DNA of 64,000 bases, taken from Nonomuraea fuscirosea (GTDB lineage: Bacteria > Actinomycetota > Actinomycetes > Streptosporangiales > Streptosporangiaceae). The notes beneath the pieces were generated by a model. That model was not told the DNA's origin and ran no database searches. It worked only from the letters and a program-made list of their open reading frames with translations. The stretch is from positions 186,001 to 250,000 of the forward strand of contig NZ_PVNG01000021.1 in the NCBI RefSeq assembly GCF_003001935.1, written 5' to 3'. A program made the position numbers and the translations under genes. Positions 26,243 through 34,588 of the stretch are shown piece by piece (within the stretch, counting starts at the first letter, position 1; each line of letters begins with the position of its first letter).

Positions 26243-27467
26243 AGGGCACCGGTCTGCGCAGAGCCGCCAACGTCCTGAGGGGATCGTCCAGCAAACGGGC
26301 GAAGGCGAGCTCCGCGGCCCCCGCGAGCGTCGTGTCGTCGCCCAGAGCCGTCACCGCCAGCCGCACCGGCTCCCGCGACACCGGCAGCACATGCGCATCG
26401 ATCCGCGCCCGCACACACGCCGCCACCCCGGGATACACATCACGCAACATGCCCCCGAACACCACCAGCGCCGGGTTGAACAGGTTGATGAGATTCACCA
26501 CCCCGACACCCAGCCAGTCACCCACCCGGTCCACGGCGTCCCGCGCCCGATCGTCACCCGCCCCGGCGAGACCGACGACGGCCCGGATGCCCTCCCGGCC
26601 CACCAGCTCACCGGACCGCCCCGCGTACTCCAGCAACGCCTCCTCCCCCACCTCCGCCTCCAGGCACCCACGCGAGCCGCACAGACAGGGCCGCCCGTCG
26701 AACGGATTCACCAGCATGTGCCCGAGCTCGCAGCCGTAGCCGCCGTCACCGTCCAGCAGCTCACCGCCGACGATGATCCCCCCGCCCACTCCGACGTCCC
26801 CGTGCAGGTAGATCAGATCGCCGACGCCGGAACCCACTCCGCGTACGTGCTCCGCGATCGCCCCCAGATGCGCCTCGTTGCCCACCTCGACCGCGAGCCC
26901 CAGGCCGAGCCCGGCCGCCAGCTCCGCGCCGAACGCCTGATCCACCCACCCCAGCTGCGGCCCGTACCGGACCATGCCGTCGGCCCGCCTGATCATCCCG
27001 CAGTACGACGCCCCCACACCCACGCACAACGCGTCAGGACCGGCCCCGGCCACCAGTTCCCGGCCGAACGCGGCCAGCACACCGACGACGTCCCCCAGAT
27101 CCACGCCGGCGCGGGCCCGCACCGCCTCACGCCGCTCCAGCACCCGGCCGCCCAACCCGACCCGCGCCGCCACCAGCCGATCCACCGCGACGTCGAACGC
27201 GAGCCCGTACAGCGTGCCCTGCTCGGGCATCACCACGATGGACGGCCGGCCCGCCTGCCCCCGCCCGACCGGCACACCCTCCCGGACCAGCCCGGCCGCC
27301 GCCAGCTCGGCGGTCAGGTCCATGATGGTGCTGCGGTTGAGCCCCGTCGAACGGCCGAGCGCGGCCCTCGACACCATGCCGTCGCGATGGACGCGCCGCA
27401 GCACCTCGCTCAGGTTCCGCTGCCGCACCTGCTCCTGCGTCCGCGCGCCCGCCGACGATGCCGTCAC
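26226..27467 (-). CDS. ROK-family transcriptional repressor
   Basis: 413-residue regulator/sugar-kinase-like protein. N-terminal winged helix (EQVRQRNLSEVLRRVHRDG, SRAALGRSTGLNRSTI) and a ROK domain with GHMLVN, then the zinc motif CLCGSRGCLEAE. Probably binds a sugar. I chose GTG 27467: TAAGCT (27480-27475) is 7 nt before it, which suggests a leaderless mRNA. An upstream GTG at 27548 would add 27 unrelated residues. Target unknown; no sugar operon is adjacent. Confidence 0.87.
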   Translation of the reverse strand: MTASSAGARTQEQVRQRNLSEVLRRVHRDGMVSRAALGRSTGLNRSTIMDLTAELAAAGLVREGVPVGRGQAGRPSIVVMPEQGTLYGLAFDVAVDRLVAARVGLGGRVLERREAVRARAGVDLGDVVGVLAAFGRELVAGAGPDALCVGVGASYCGMIRRADGMVRYGPQLGWVDQAFGAELAAGLGLGLAVEVGNEAHLGAIAEHVRGVGSGVGDLIYLHGDVGVGGGIIVGGELLDGDGGYGCELGHMLVNPFDGRPCLCGSRGCLEAEVGEEALLEYAGRSGELVGREGIRAVVGLAGAGDDRARDAVDRVGDWLGVGVVNLINLFNPALVVFGGMLRDVYPGVAACVRARIDAHVLPVSREPVRLAVTALGDDTTLAGAAELAFARLLDDPLRTLAALRRPVPSRVRG

Positions 27468-27657
27468 CTCCGTCAGCTTAGAACCAATCCGAGGTGCGGT
27501 CTCGATGAGGAAAGTTATGGTTTTGAGCTGTTGAGAAGGATCTGCCACAACCAGACGCCTTTACGTTGTAGATTTCTATTAAGCGGCGTTTGTCCAGTTC
27601 AGGCAGGGGCAGGTCCGCTGAGCGGCGGTGCGCCGCACCCACGGGGAGGGGGACCCC

Positions 27658-27885
27658 ATGCCACTCGTCAACGTGAAGGTCATCGAGGGCGTGTTCAGCG
27701 ACGCGCAGAAGGCCGAGATGGTGGAGAAGCTGACCGACGCGATGGTCGCCGTCGAGGGCGAGAACCTGCGCTCCCTCACTCTGGTCATCGTCGAGGAGGT
27801 CAAGAGCGGCGACTGGGGCATCGGGGGCCGGCCGATGACGGCCGCGGACGTCAAGGCGCTGATCGCGGGCGAACGATCCGGATGA
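27658..27885 (+). CDS. 4-oxalocrotonate tautomerase family protein
   Basis: 75-residue tautomerase. After Met removal the catalytic N-terminal Pro is exposed (MPLVNVKVIEGVFS), and the body matches the small beta-alpha-beta subunit (AQKAEMVEKLTDAMVAVEGEN, SLTLVIVEEVKSGDWGIGG). GGAGGGGG precedes ATG 27658. Its stop is 1 bp from the stop of the convergent MFS gene. Confidence 0.92.
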   Translation: MPLVNVKVIEGVFSDAQKAEMVEKLTDAMVAVEGENLRSLTLVIVEEVKSGDWGIGGRPMTAADVKALIAGERSG

Positions 27886-27886
27886 C

Positions 27887-29482
27887 CTACGCGGACAACT
27901 GGGGGTGCCGGTCGTCGCCGGAGGTCCTCTCCTGGCCCGCCGACGCGGAGGGCCTGTTCGACGGTCCGCGGACGACGGCGTAGACGAACAGGACGCCCAT
28001 GACCACGACGCCGGCCCACATGGCCTGCTGCCAGCCGTCCACGAACGATTGCCGGGCGGCCTCGGCCAGCGCCCGCGCGTGGGGCCCGGCGGTGCCCGCG
28101 ACCTCGACGGCGTTGGCGACGCCCTGGCGGGCGATGTCCGCCACGCCCTGGGGGATGCCGGTCAGCCGGTCGTCGACGGCGGCGCGGTAGCCGTTCGCCA
28201 GGAGCGCCCCGAGCAGGGCGACGCCGAGCGCGGTGCCGAACTCGCGGGTGATGTCGTTGAGCGCGGAGGCGACCCCCTGCTTCTCCCTCGGCAGGGAACC
28301 GGTGATGGCCTCGGTGGAGGGAGTCATCGACAGCCCCATGCCGATGCCCATGGCGAGCATGCCGGGCAGGATGGACAGGTAGCCGCCCTCGACCGAGACG
28401 ATGCCGGCCATGAGGGCCAGTCCGGCGCCGAACAGGGCGACCCCCGCCGCCATGGTGGCGCGGGCGCCGACACGCGCGGCCAGGTGGGGCGCCAGGCCGG
28501 AGGTCAGCATCATCAGCACGGCCATGGGCATCATCGCCAGCGTGGACAGCAGCCCCGACCAGCCGAGCACGGCCTGCAGGAACGGGAAGAGGACCACGAA
28601 GACGCCCGCCTGGACGCCGAAGACCACCAGCAGGGTGAGGGAGCCGCCGCTCAGGCCGCGCTCGCGGAAGAGACGTACGTCCAGGAGGGCCACGTCCGCG
28701 CGGCGCAGTTCCCAGGCCACGAAGAAGATCAGCGCCGCCAGACCGGCGACGAGGGCGGCCAGGGTGACCGGGTCGCTCCAGCCGCGCTCCGGGCCTTCCT
28801 GGAGTACGAAGATGAGGCCCACCACGGCGACGACGGAGGCCAGCGCGCCGACGGTGTCGAAGGGGTGCCCCGGGTGCTCGCGGGAGTCGGGCACGGATCG
28901 CATCATGCCGAGCGAGACGACGACGAGGACGACCGGCAGCAGGAACAGCCACCGCCAGTGCGCCACGTCCACGAGCAGGGCGGACAGGAACATGCCGATG
29001 ATGCCGCCGCCTCCGGCGACGCCGGTCCACACGCCGATCGCCTTGCCGCGCCGCTCGGCGGGGAACGTCGAGGTGATGACGGCGAGGGTGATCGGCATGA
29101 TCATCGCGGCGCCCGCCCCGCTGAGCACGCGAGCGGCGATCATGACTCCGGCGGACGGGGCCAGGCCCGCCAGCACGCCGGCGACCCCGAAGACGATCAG
29201 ACCGATGATCAGCATGGGCTTGCGGCCCAGCCGGTCGCCGATCGCGCCGAGCGGAAGCAGCAGGGCGGCCAGGGTGAGGGTGTAGACGTTGATGATCCAC
29301 AGGATGGTGGTCTGGGACGCGCCGAACTCGACGGCCATGTCCGGCTGGGCGACGTTCAGGCCGGTCACCGAGGCGATGACCGCCATCAACGCGACACAGA
29401 CGGCGATCAGGACCGTGCGCAGCTGACGCGCGTCCGGCGCTCCCCCGTCGTTCTCCCCCGGTAGGGGTTGGTCGGTGCTCAT
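27887..29482 (-). CDS. MFS drug transporter, DHA2 (14-TMS) family
   Basis: 531-residue efflux pump of the EmrB/QacA type. Motif A GAIGDRLGRKPMLI is near residue 79, motif C-like GAGAAMIMPITLAV near 117, with about 14 hydrophobic segments. ATG 29482 has AGAGGA 5 nt upstream. Divergent from an XRE-cupin regulator that may control it. Substrate unknown. Confidence 0.93.
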   Translation of the reverse strand: MSTDQPLPGENDGGAPDARQLRTVLIAVCVALMAVIASVTGLNVAQPDMAVEFGASQTTILWIINVYTLTLAALLLPLGAIGDRLGRKPMLIIGLIVFGVAGVLAGLAPSAGVMIAARVLSGAGAAMIMPITLAVITSTFPAERRGKAIGVWTGVAGGGGIIGMFLSALLVDVAHWRWLFLLPVVLVVVSLGMMRSVPDSREHPGHPFDTVGALASVVAVVGLIFVLQEGPERGWSDPVTLAALVAGLAALIFFVAWELRRADVALLDVRLFRERGLSGGSLTLLVVFGVQAGVFVVLFPFLQAVLGWSGLLSTLAMMPMAVLMMLTSGLAPHLAARVGARATMAAGVALFGAGLALMAGIVSVEGGYLSILPGMLAMGIGMGLSMTPSTEAITGSLPREKQGVASALNDITREFGTALGVALLGALLANGYRAAVDDRLTGIPQGVADIARQGVANAVEVAGTAGPHARALAEAARQSFVDGWQQAMWAGVVVMGVLFVYAVVRGPSNRPSASAGQERTSGDDRHPQLSA

Positions 29483-29573
29483 GAAGTCCTCTCGGAAAGG
29501 GCGGTTCGGAAGGCGAGGGCCCAGCGGATCGGGGCCGTCTGCGGAAGACGGTAACCCCGGCTTGCGGCACGGG

Positions 29574-29591
29574 CATAGGATGTTGCCTATG
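29574..29591. promoter_or_regulatory. Inverted repeat over -10 box and start codon of XRE-cupin gene
   Basis: CATAGG-ATGTTG-CCTATG is a perfect 6-6-6 inverted repeat. It covers TAGGAT (29576-29581) and the ATG at 29589, so a bound repressor would block its own promoter. Confidence 0.6.
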
Positions 29592-30173
29592 AAGCAAGAA
29601 GATGAAGATCTGGACAGCCTCGTGCGCAAACGCATCCGCGCCCTGCGGGTCGCGCAGGGCTGGTCGCTGGAGGAGCTGGCCAACCGGGCCAGGCTCAGCC
29701 AGTCCTCACTGAGCCGCATCGAGAACGGCCGGCGCCGCCTCGCGCTGGATCAGCTCGTCACCCTCGCCCGCGCCCTGGACACCTCCCTCGACCAGCTGGT
29801 CGAGACGGCCACCGACGACGTGGTCACCAGCCCGATGATCGACGGCGCCCACGGTCAGATGCGCTGGCCGATCAAGGCCGATCCCGGCATGACCGTGATG
29901 CGCCAGCGCATCACCGACCCGCCGCCCGACAATCCGGCCCGCATGCGCGCCCATCCGGGCCGCGAATGGCTCGTCGTCCTGTCCGGCACGGCCGTCCTCA
30001 TGCTGGGCCACCGCCGCTTCCGGCTGGAGGCGAACCAGGCCGCCGAGTTCCCGACGATGATGCCGCACGCCCTCGGCGCCGAGCGCGGCCCGTGCGAGGT
30101 CCTGGGCATCTTCGACCGCGACGCGCGCCGCGGCCACCAGCGCGACGACGACGACTCCGGCACCTCGGACTGA
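29589..30173 (+). CDS. XRE-family regulator with cupin domain
   Basis: 194-residue HTH_3/cupin_2 protein. The helix-turn-helix is at about 12-66 (IRALRVAQGWSLEELANRAR, LSQSSLSRIENGRRRLALDQ) and a cupin beta-barrel at about 110-180 (HPGREWLVVLSGTAVLMLGH, PTMMPHALGAERGPCEVLGI). Such proteins sense small ligands. ATG 29589 lies 7 nt after TAGGAT, probably leaderless. The in-frame ATG at 29580 falls inside the -10 box. Likely regulates itself and the divergent MFS pump. Confidence 0.9.
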   Translation: MKQEDEDLDSLVRKRIRALRVAQGWSLEELANRARLSQSSLSRIENGRRRLALDQLVTLARALDTSLDQLVETATDDVVTSPMIDGAHGQMRWPIKADPGMTVMRQRITDPPPDNPARMRAHPGREWLVVLSGTAVLMLGHRRFRLEANQAAEFPTMMPHALGAERGPCEVLGIFDRDARRGHQRDDDDSGTSD

Positions 30174-30216
30174 CGACACGGCTTGCGCGTCCGGCAAAGG
30201 CGGCGGTCATCGTCTT

Positions 30217-30264
30217 GCGTAAACCGAAAGGAATCATGCTTTACGCGCATGGCCTCCGTACTGT
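30217..30264 (+). promoter_or_regulatory. Inverted repeat and -10 box of methyltransferase operon
   Basis: GCGTAAA (30217-30223) and TTTACGC (30240-30246) form a 7-bp inverted repeat with a 16-nt spacer. TACTGT (30259-30264) lies 6 nt before the ATG at 30271. Confidence 0.45.
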
Positions 30265-30270
30265 GGCGTC

Positions 30271-31131
30271 ATGACGCACACGCATTCGCACCCCACCCAC
30301 GACCACGGCGGCCACAGCCAGGAGGAGATCCTCGACCTGGACGCGGACATCCTCGCCGAGCACCTCGCCGCCATCACCGGGTGGCTGCCCCTGACCACCG
30401 ATCCACGTCACATCGTGGACGTGGGCTGCGGCACAGGAGCAGGCACCTTCGCCCTGCTCGACCGCTTCCCCGAAGCGCGCCTCACCGCCGTCGACACCTC
30501 GGCCGAGCACCTGCGGCGCCTGCGCGAGAAGGCGTGCGCCCGCAAGGTGGACGACCGCCTGGACATCGTGCGGGCCGACCTCGACGACCCCGACTGGCCG
30601 GAGCTCGGCACACCCGATCTGGTCTGGGCGTCGGCCTCGATGCACCACATGGCCGACCCCGCCCGTGTCCTGCGCCGGGTCCACGACCTGCTCGCGCCCG
30701 GCGGCCTGTTCGCCGTCGTCGAACTGGCCCGCTTCCCCCGCTTCCTGCCCGCCGACGCCCCAGAAGAGCGGCCCGGCCTGGAGGAGCGCTGTCACGCCGC
30801 GGCCGAACACGTCCACTCCGGGCGTCTGCCCCACCGCGGCGCCGACTGGGGGCCGATGCTGACCGCCGCCGGGTTCGCCCTCGACGGCGAACGCACCGTC
30901 ACGGTGCACCTCGACGGCTCCGGCGACGAGGCGATCGGCCGCTACGCGCTCAGCGCGCTGCGCCGGATTCGCGGCGCCGCCGCACAGGCGCTTCCTGCCG
31001 ACGACCTCGCCGCGCTCGACGGGCTGCTCGACACCGGCGGCCCGCACAGCATCCTGCGCCGTGACGACTTCGCGCTCCGCACCGAACGCACCGTCTGGGC
31101 CGCCCGCCGAGTCCTGCGGAGCGCTCCGTGA
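30271..31131 (+). CDS. SAM-dependent class I methyltransferase with His-rich N-terminus
   Basis: 286-residue enzyme. SAM-binding motif I VDVGCGTGAGTFALLDRFP is at about residues 50-68, motif II acidic AVDTS at 75, and motif III LLAPGGLFAVVEL near 140. The first 15 residues hold six His (THTHSHPTHDHGGH), a possible metal-binding tail. The ORF then overlaps a DUF1684 gene (GTGA), and a SnoaL-like gene follows in the same way. Substrate unknown. Confidence 0.9.
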   Translation: MTHTHSHPTHDHGGHSQEEILDLDADILAEHLAAITGWLPLTTDPRHIVDVGCGTGAGTFALLDRFPEARLTAVDTSAEHLRRLREKACARKVDDRLDIVRADLDDPDWPELGTPDLVWASASMHHMADPARVLRRVHDLLAPGGLFAVVELARFPRFLPADAPEERPGLEERCHAAAEHVHSGRLPHRGADWGPMLTAAGFALDGERTVTVHLDGSGDEAIGRYALSALRRIRGAAAQALPADDLAALDGLLDTGGPHSILRRDDFALRTERTVWAARRVLRSAP

Positions 31132-31946
31132 GCGGGGTGCCCGCCGCCCACTACGCCTGGCGAGAGCGCCGCTGGGAGGAGATCGCCGGCACGCACGGAA
31201 AGGCCAAGGTCGTCGCCAACGGGAAGATCGTCGGCCGTGACGGCCACACCCTCCCCGGCGTCCCCGGCGTGTGGAGCACCGACGAAGCCGGGGCCCTGAC
31301 CGTGACGGCCGCAGCCGCGGACGGCGTGCGGATCGACGGCAGGACGGTCGACGGCACGGCCGAAGTGCCCGCCGACGCCAGGCTGCAGTTCCCCGGCGGG
31401 CGTGTCGGGTTCGCCGGGGGTGGTGACGGCGCGTACGGCATGGTGGTCCTGGATCAGGCGGCCGTCGAACGCTCCGGCCTGCGCGGCGTCGACGCCTACC
31501 CGTACGACCCGGCGTGGGTGTTCGAAGGCCGTTACCGCCAGGCGGCCCCGGGCCGGCGCATCGAGGTGGAACGGCTGACCTCGCCGCGCAGCACCGAGGC
31601 CATCCCGTCCCCGGTCGACCTGGTCGTGACCATCGGCGGCACCGAGTACGCGCTGGCCGTCCTCGAAGACTTCCCCGGCCAGCGCCTGGTGGTCTTCACC
31701 GACGAGACCAACGGCGCCGGCACGCCCGCGATCGGCCGCTGGCTCGTGCTGCCGCTCCTGCCGCCGGGCAGCACGCTGAGCGTCGACTTCAACCAGGCGA
31801 CGCTCTCGCATCACCACTTCAATCCGTCCGTCTTCGTCTGCCCCCTCTCACCTCCCGGCAACCACCTGCCGATGCGCGTGGCGGCGGGCGAGCGCGCGCT
31901 CGTCCACGACACGCCCGGCCACCAGCAGAAGGAGACCTCATCTTGA
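31128..31946 (+). CDS. DUF1684 family protein
   Basis: 272-residue protein of the DUF1684 family, seen from the C-terminal block: LVVFTDETNGAGTPAIGRWL, VDFNQATLSHHHFNPSVFVC, PLSPPGNHLPMRVAAGE. Family members usually read DFNRAYNPPCAF here, so the LSHHHFNPSVFVC variant is divergent and places three His near a Cys. Biochemical role unknown. GTG 31128 overlaps the methyltransferase stop. Confidence 0.82.
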   Translation: MSGVPAAHYAWRERRWEEIAGTHGKAKVVANGKIVGRDGHTLPGVPGVWSTDEAGALTVTAAAADGVRIDGRTVDGTAEVPADARLQFPGGRVGFAGGGDGAYGMVVLDQAAVERSGLRGVDAYPYDPAWVFEGRYRQAAPGRRIEVERLTSPRSTEAIPSPVDLVVTIGGTEYALAVLEDFPGQRLVVFTDETNGAGTPAIGRWLVLPLLPPGSTLSVDFNQATLSHHHFNPSVFVCPLSPPGNHLPMRVAAGERALVHDTPGHQQKETSS

Positions 31947-32350
31947 GCCACCATCTGAAGGAGCAGGCCATCGGCTACCTGCGCAGCCTGGAGAAGGCCG
32001 ACTGGGTCAGCGCCCGGAGCAGGTGCGCCGGGACGGCCACCGTCTGGCACAACGACGGCACCGCCGAGCAGGGCATCGAGGAGAACATCCGGCACATGGC
32101 GGCACAGGCGGACGCCATCGAGTCGATGCGCTACGACGTCATCCGCCAGTTCGCCCAGCCGGGCGAGGTCCTCCAGCAGCACGTGGTGCACGTGGCCATG
32201 CGGAACGGCATGCGCGGCGAGGTGCACGCCGCGGTGTACTTCCGCTTCGACGACGCCGGGCTGATCACCCGCATCGAGGAGTACGCCGGCTTCGTCCCGG
32301 CCGGCGGGGACAGCAGCGGGGACGACGGCGGGGACGACGGCGGCGCCTGA
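31943..32350 (+). CDS. SnoaL-like (NTF2-fold) polyketide-cyclase family protein
   Basis: 135-residue single-domain protein with the NTF2-like pattern: helix (LKEQAIGYLRSLEKADWVSA), the AGTATVWHNDGTA strand, then beta strands ending in YFRFDDAGLITRIEEYAGF. TTG 31943 overlaps the DUF1684 stop (TTGA) and AGGAG lies 8 nt upstream. The tail GGDSSGDDGGDDGG is a 12-bp tandem duplication at DNA level. Third gene of the methyltransferase operon. Confidence 0.82.
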   Translation: MSHHLKEQAIGYLRSLEKADWVSARSRCAGTATVWHNDGTAEQGIEENIRHMAAQADAIESMRYDVIRQFAQPGEVLQQHVVHVAMRNGMRGEVHAAVYFRFDDAGLITRIEEYAGFVPAGGDSSGDDGGDDGGA

Positions 32351-32356
32351 GCGGCA

Positions 32357-32594
32357 TCAGCCGGCCACGGAGGACCGGGCCCCCAGCAGGGCGAGCGCGC
32401 GCCGCTCCCCCACATCTCGTGAGCACGTGACTGGAGACCAGGACGGTGCGCCTCTCGTCGGCGAGCGCGCACGCCGGCGCCGTTGAACCGGGGAAGGCGG
32501 TCACGGTGCCGGGCGGGGCGGTGGAGCTCAGCTGGTCGACGGCGGTGATCCGGCTGTAGGTCATGGTCAGGTCACGTACCTCGATGCCGGTCAC
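32357..32594 (-). pseudogene. Decayed ABC transporter ATPase with internal deletion
   Basis: GTG 32594 opens a normal ABC ATPase start (TGIEVRDLTMTYSRITAVDQ, PPGTVTAFPG), but immediately before Walker A the frame jumps to the post-Walker-B region (ALADERRTVLVSSHVL). About 140 codons, including Walker A, Q-loop, signature and Walker B, are missing. After that the frame is disrupted; another frame reads ERRALALLGARSSVAG to a stop at 32357. It overlaps the upstream hypothetical gene by GTGA, so it was the third gene of that operon. It cannot be a working ATPase. Confidence 0.75.
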
Positions 32595-32962
32595 CCGGCC
32601 GCCTGCCGGATGGCGGCGACTAGCCGGTCGGCGTCCGGCACCGAGAGGACGATCTCGTCGAACTCGCCGCCTGAGCGCGCGCGATCCAGGATCAGGTGCA
32701 CGCCGGGCTGGTCGCGGGTGGCCGCCACCAGCTGGCGAGGGCCGCCGAACAGCCCCCAGACGCCGATCTTGGCGTGCCCCGACACCGCGAGACCCTTTCT
32801 CGCGCCGCGGGCGACGCTCAGGGGCCGGGGGGTGACGAGCGCCTGCCGTACCGCGTGCGCGGGAACGACGTGCCGGGACCGGCCGGCGAACATCCGCTCC
32901 CACGGGCCGAACTCGATGGCGATCAGACTGTCGTTGATCATGACCGTGGCCATGGCTGTCAT
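32591..32962 (-). CDS. Hypothetical protein, PH-like
   Basis: 123-residue soluble protein, mostly beta strands then a C-terminal helix (PDADRLVAAIRQA). Patterns such as VVPAHAVRQALVTPRPLSVA and FDEIVLSVPDADRLV recall bacterial PH-like domains, but I am not certain. ATG 32962 overlaps the stop of the ArsR-like gene (ATGA) with GAGG 5 nt upstream. It sits between a regulator and a dead ABC ATPase, so it was probably part of a small transporter locus. Confidence 0.7.
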   Translation of the reverse strand: MTAMATVMINDSLIAIEFGPWERMFAGRSRHVVPAHAVRQALVTPRPLSVARGARKGLAVSGHAKIGVWGLFGGPRQLVAATRDQPGVHLILDRARSGGEFDEIVLSVPDADRLVAAIRQAAG

Positions 32963-33501
32963 CCTTTCCTCAGCGGGAGGAGGACCGTCGCCAGCAGACG
33001 GGGCGTCCGCTGCCCTCCCGGTTCGTTCGCCAGCAGGGGGCGCACCAGCTCGGCGAAGCCCTGCGCGAAGCGCAGGAACTCCTCCTCGTCCAGGTGCAGC
33101 ACCAGCTGCTGGTAGCCGGCTCCGTCGGCCGCCAGATCGACGTGCTCTCCGGCCAGGTAGCGCGAGAACTCCGACAGCAGGGTGGAGACGAACGCGGTGA
33201 AGTAACGCGCGTGCTCCTCCCTCGACGCGGCGGCCAGCGCCTGGGGGCTCGGGGTCAGCCCTTCTTCGGGCAGCGCGTAGACGCGCTCCTTCGCACCGCC
33301 GACCTTCCGCTCCTCCACCACGACCAGCAGCCCGGCCTTGGCCAGGGTGGAGATCTGCCGGTAGAGCGTGGCCTGCGGCACGTCGGGCAGCAGGCCCGCC
33401 AGGTCCGACGCCGTACGGCGGGCGCCCGCCGTGGCGGACAGGATCCGGATGCGCACGGGGTGAAGCGCCAGCTCCGCCCACTGCTCGATGGAAAAACTCA
33501 C
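32959..33501 (-). CDS. ArsR-like winged-helix regulator
   Basis: 180-residue regulator with an N-terminal winged helix (about 8-75: LALHPVRIRILSATAGARRT, LPDVPQATLYRQISTLAKAG) and a helical C-terminus (EEHARYFTAFVSTLLSEFSR). No metal-binding cysteines. GTG 33501 follows the promoter GTTGCC/TTGCCT-GATAAC within 10 nt, leaving almost no leader. First gene of the operon that ends in the ABC remnant; likely autoregulated through overlapping dyads in its promoter. Confidence 0.85.
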   Translation of the reverse strand: MSFSIEQWAELALHPVRIRILSATAGARRTASDLAGLLPDVPQATLYRQISTLAKAGLLVVVEERKVGGAKERVYALPEEGLTPSPQALAAASREEHARYFTAFVSTLLSEFSRYLAGEHVDLAADGAGYQQLVLHLDEEEFLRFAQGFAELVRPLLANEPGGQRTPRLLATVLLPLRKG

Positions 33502-33510
33502 ATATCGAAC

Positions 33511-33538
33511 GTTATCATTCTCGATAATGAGAAGGCAA
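33511..33538 (-). promoter_or_regulatory. Promoter with overlapping dyads for the ArsR-like gene
   Basis: Minus strand TTGCCT (33538-33533) and GATAAC (33516-33511), spacer 16. Overlapping dyads TTATC/GATAA (33512-33527) and TTCTC/GAGAA (33518-33533) cover the -10 box and spacer, a likely operator. Confidence 0.55.
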
Positions 33539-33589
33539 CCGAGCGAGCGATGGCCGGTTCAGGCGCGGGTGCATGGGAAACTTGCTGAG

Positions 33590-34429
33590 GTGACCGCACG
33601 ACGTATCGCCTACCAGGGTGAGCCCGGCTCCAACTCCCACATGGTGTGCAAGCGCCACTACCCCGACTGGCACGCGGTGCCGTGCGCGTCCTTCGAGGAC
33701 GTGTTCGCCGTGGTGGAGAGCGGGCGGGCCGAGCTGGCGATGATCCCGATCGACAACTCGATCGCCGGCCGGGTCGCCGACATCCACCACTTCCTGCCGA
33801 CCTCGGACCTGCACATCATCGGCGAGCACTTCCTGCGCATCCAGTTCCACCTGATGGCGCCGCCGGGCGCGACCCTGGACACGATCAAGGCCGTGCACAG
33901 CCACGTCCACGCCCTCGGCCAGTGCCGCCGGATCATCCGCGAGCACGACCTGGTGCCCGTGATCGCCGGCGACACCGCCGGGGCCGCGCGGGAGGTGGCC
34001 GAGGCGGACGACCCGACCCAGGCGGCGATCGCGCCGCCGCTCGCGGCGGAGATCTACGGCCTGCGCACCCTGGCCCGCGACGTCGAGGACGAGGAGCACA
34101 ACACCACCCGGTTCGTGGTGCTCAGCAGGGACTTCGTCCAGGCCCCTCGCGGGCACGGCCCGGTGGTCACCTCGTTCGTCTTCAACGTCCGCAACCTGCC
34201 GGCCGCGCTCTACAAGGCGCTCGGCGGGTTCGCGACCAACGGCATCAACATGACCAAGCTGGAGAGCTACATGGTGGGCGGCCACTTCACCGCCACCCAG
34301 TTCCTCGCCGAGGTGGACGGGCACCCGGACGATCCCGGGCTGAAGAACGCGCTGGAGGAGCTGGCCTTCTTCACCACGGACGTGAAGATCCTCGGCGTCT
34401 ATCCGGCCGATCCGTCCCGCACCGGCTGA
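33590..34429 (+). CDS. pheA: Prephenate dehydratase
   Basis: 279-residue enzyme converting prephenate to phenylpyruvate for phenylalanine synthesis. The PDT domain starts RRIAYQGEPGSNSHMVCKRH and ends with the catalytic NTTRFVVLS near residue 180. A C-terminal ACT domain (TSFVFNVRNLPAALYKALGG, INMTKLESYM) would bind Phe for feedback. The YQGEPGSNSH start is the form common in proteobacteria, unlike the YLGPEGTF form of many actinobacterial PheA. Start is uncertain: GTG 33590 or GTG 33569. It is monocistronic here. Confidence 0.9.
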   Translation: MTARRIAYQGEPGSNSHMVCKRHYPDWHAVPCASFEDVFAVVESGRAELAMIPIDNSIAGRVADIHHFLPTSDLHIIGEHFLRIQFHLMAPPGATLDTIKAVHSHVHALGQCRRIIREHDLVPVIAGDTAGAAREVAEADDPTQAAIAPPLAAEIYGLRTLARDVEDEEHNTTRFVVLSRDFVQAPRGHGPVVTSFVFNVRNLPAALYKALGGFATNGINMTKLESYMVGGHFTATQFLAEVDGHPDDPGLKNALEELAFFTTDVKILGVYPADPSRTG

Positions 34430-34588
34430 TCCTCCGGGGATTCCGGGCGAACGCCGGGTGCCCGGCGCGGCGCCGACGGCGAAGGGAAAACCCCGGGCCG
34501 CGGGCTGACAGGGGTGGCGTCCAGGCGGGAAGAATGCCTCCGTGGCCGATCGCGGTCACGTGTCTGCGCGATCTTCGGGAGCCCGACC

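Noticed and set aside
27468-27548. Longer N-terminus for the ROK regulator (GTG 27548)
   Set aside because: The extra 27 residues come from AT-richer promoter DNA and do not resemble ROK proteins; a -10 box sits 7 nt before GTG 27467.
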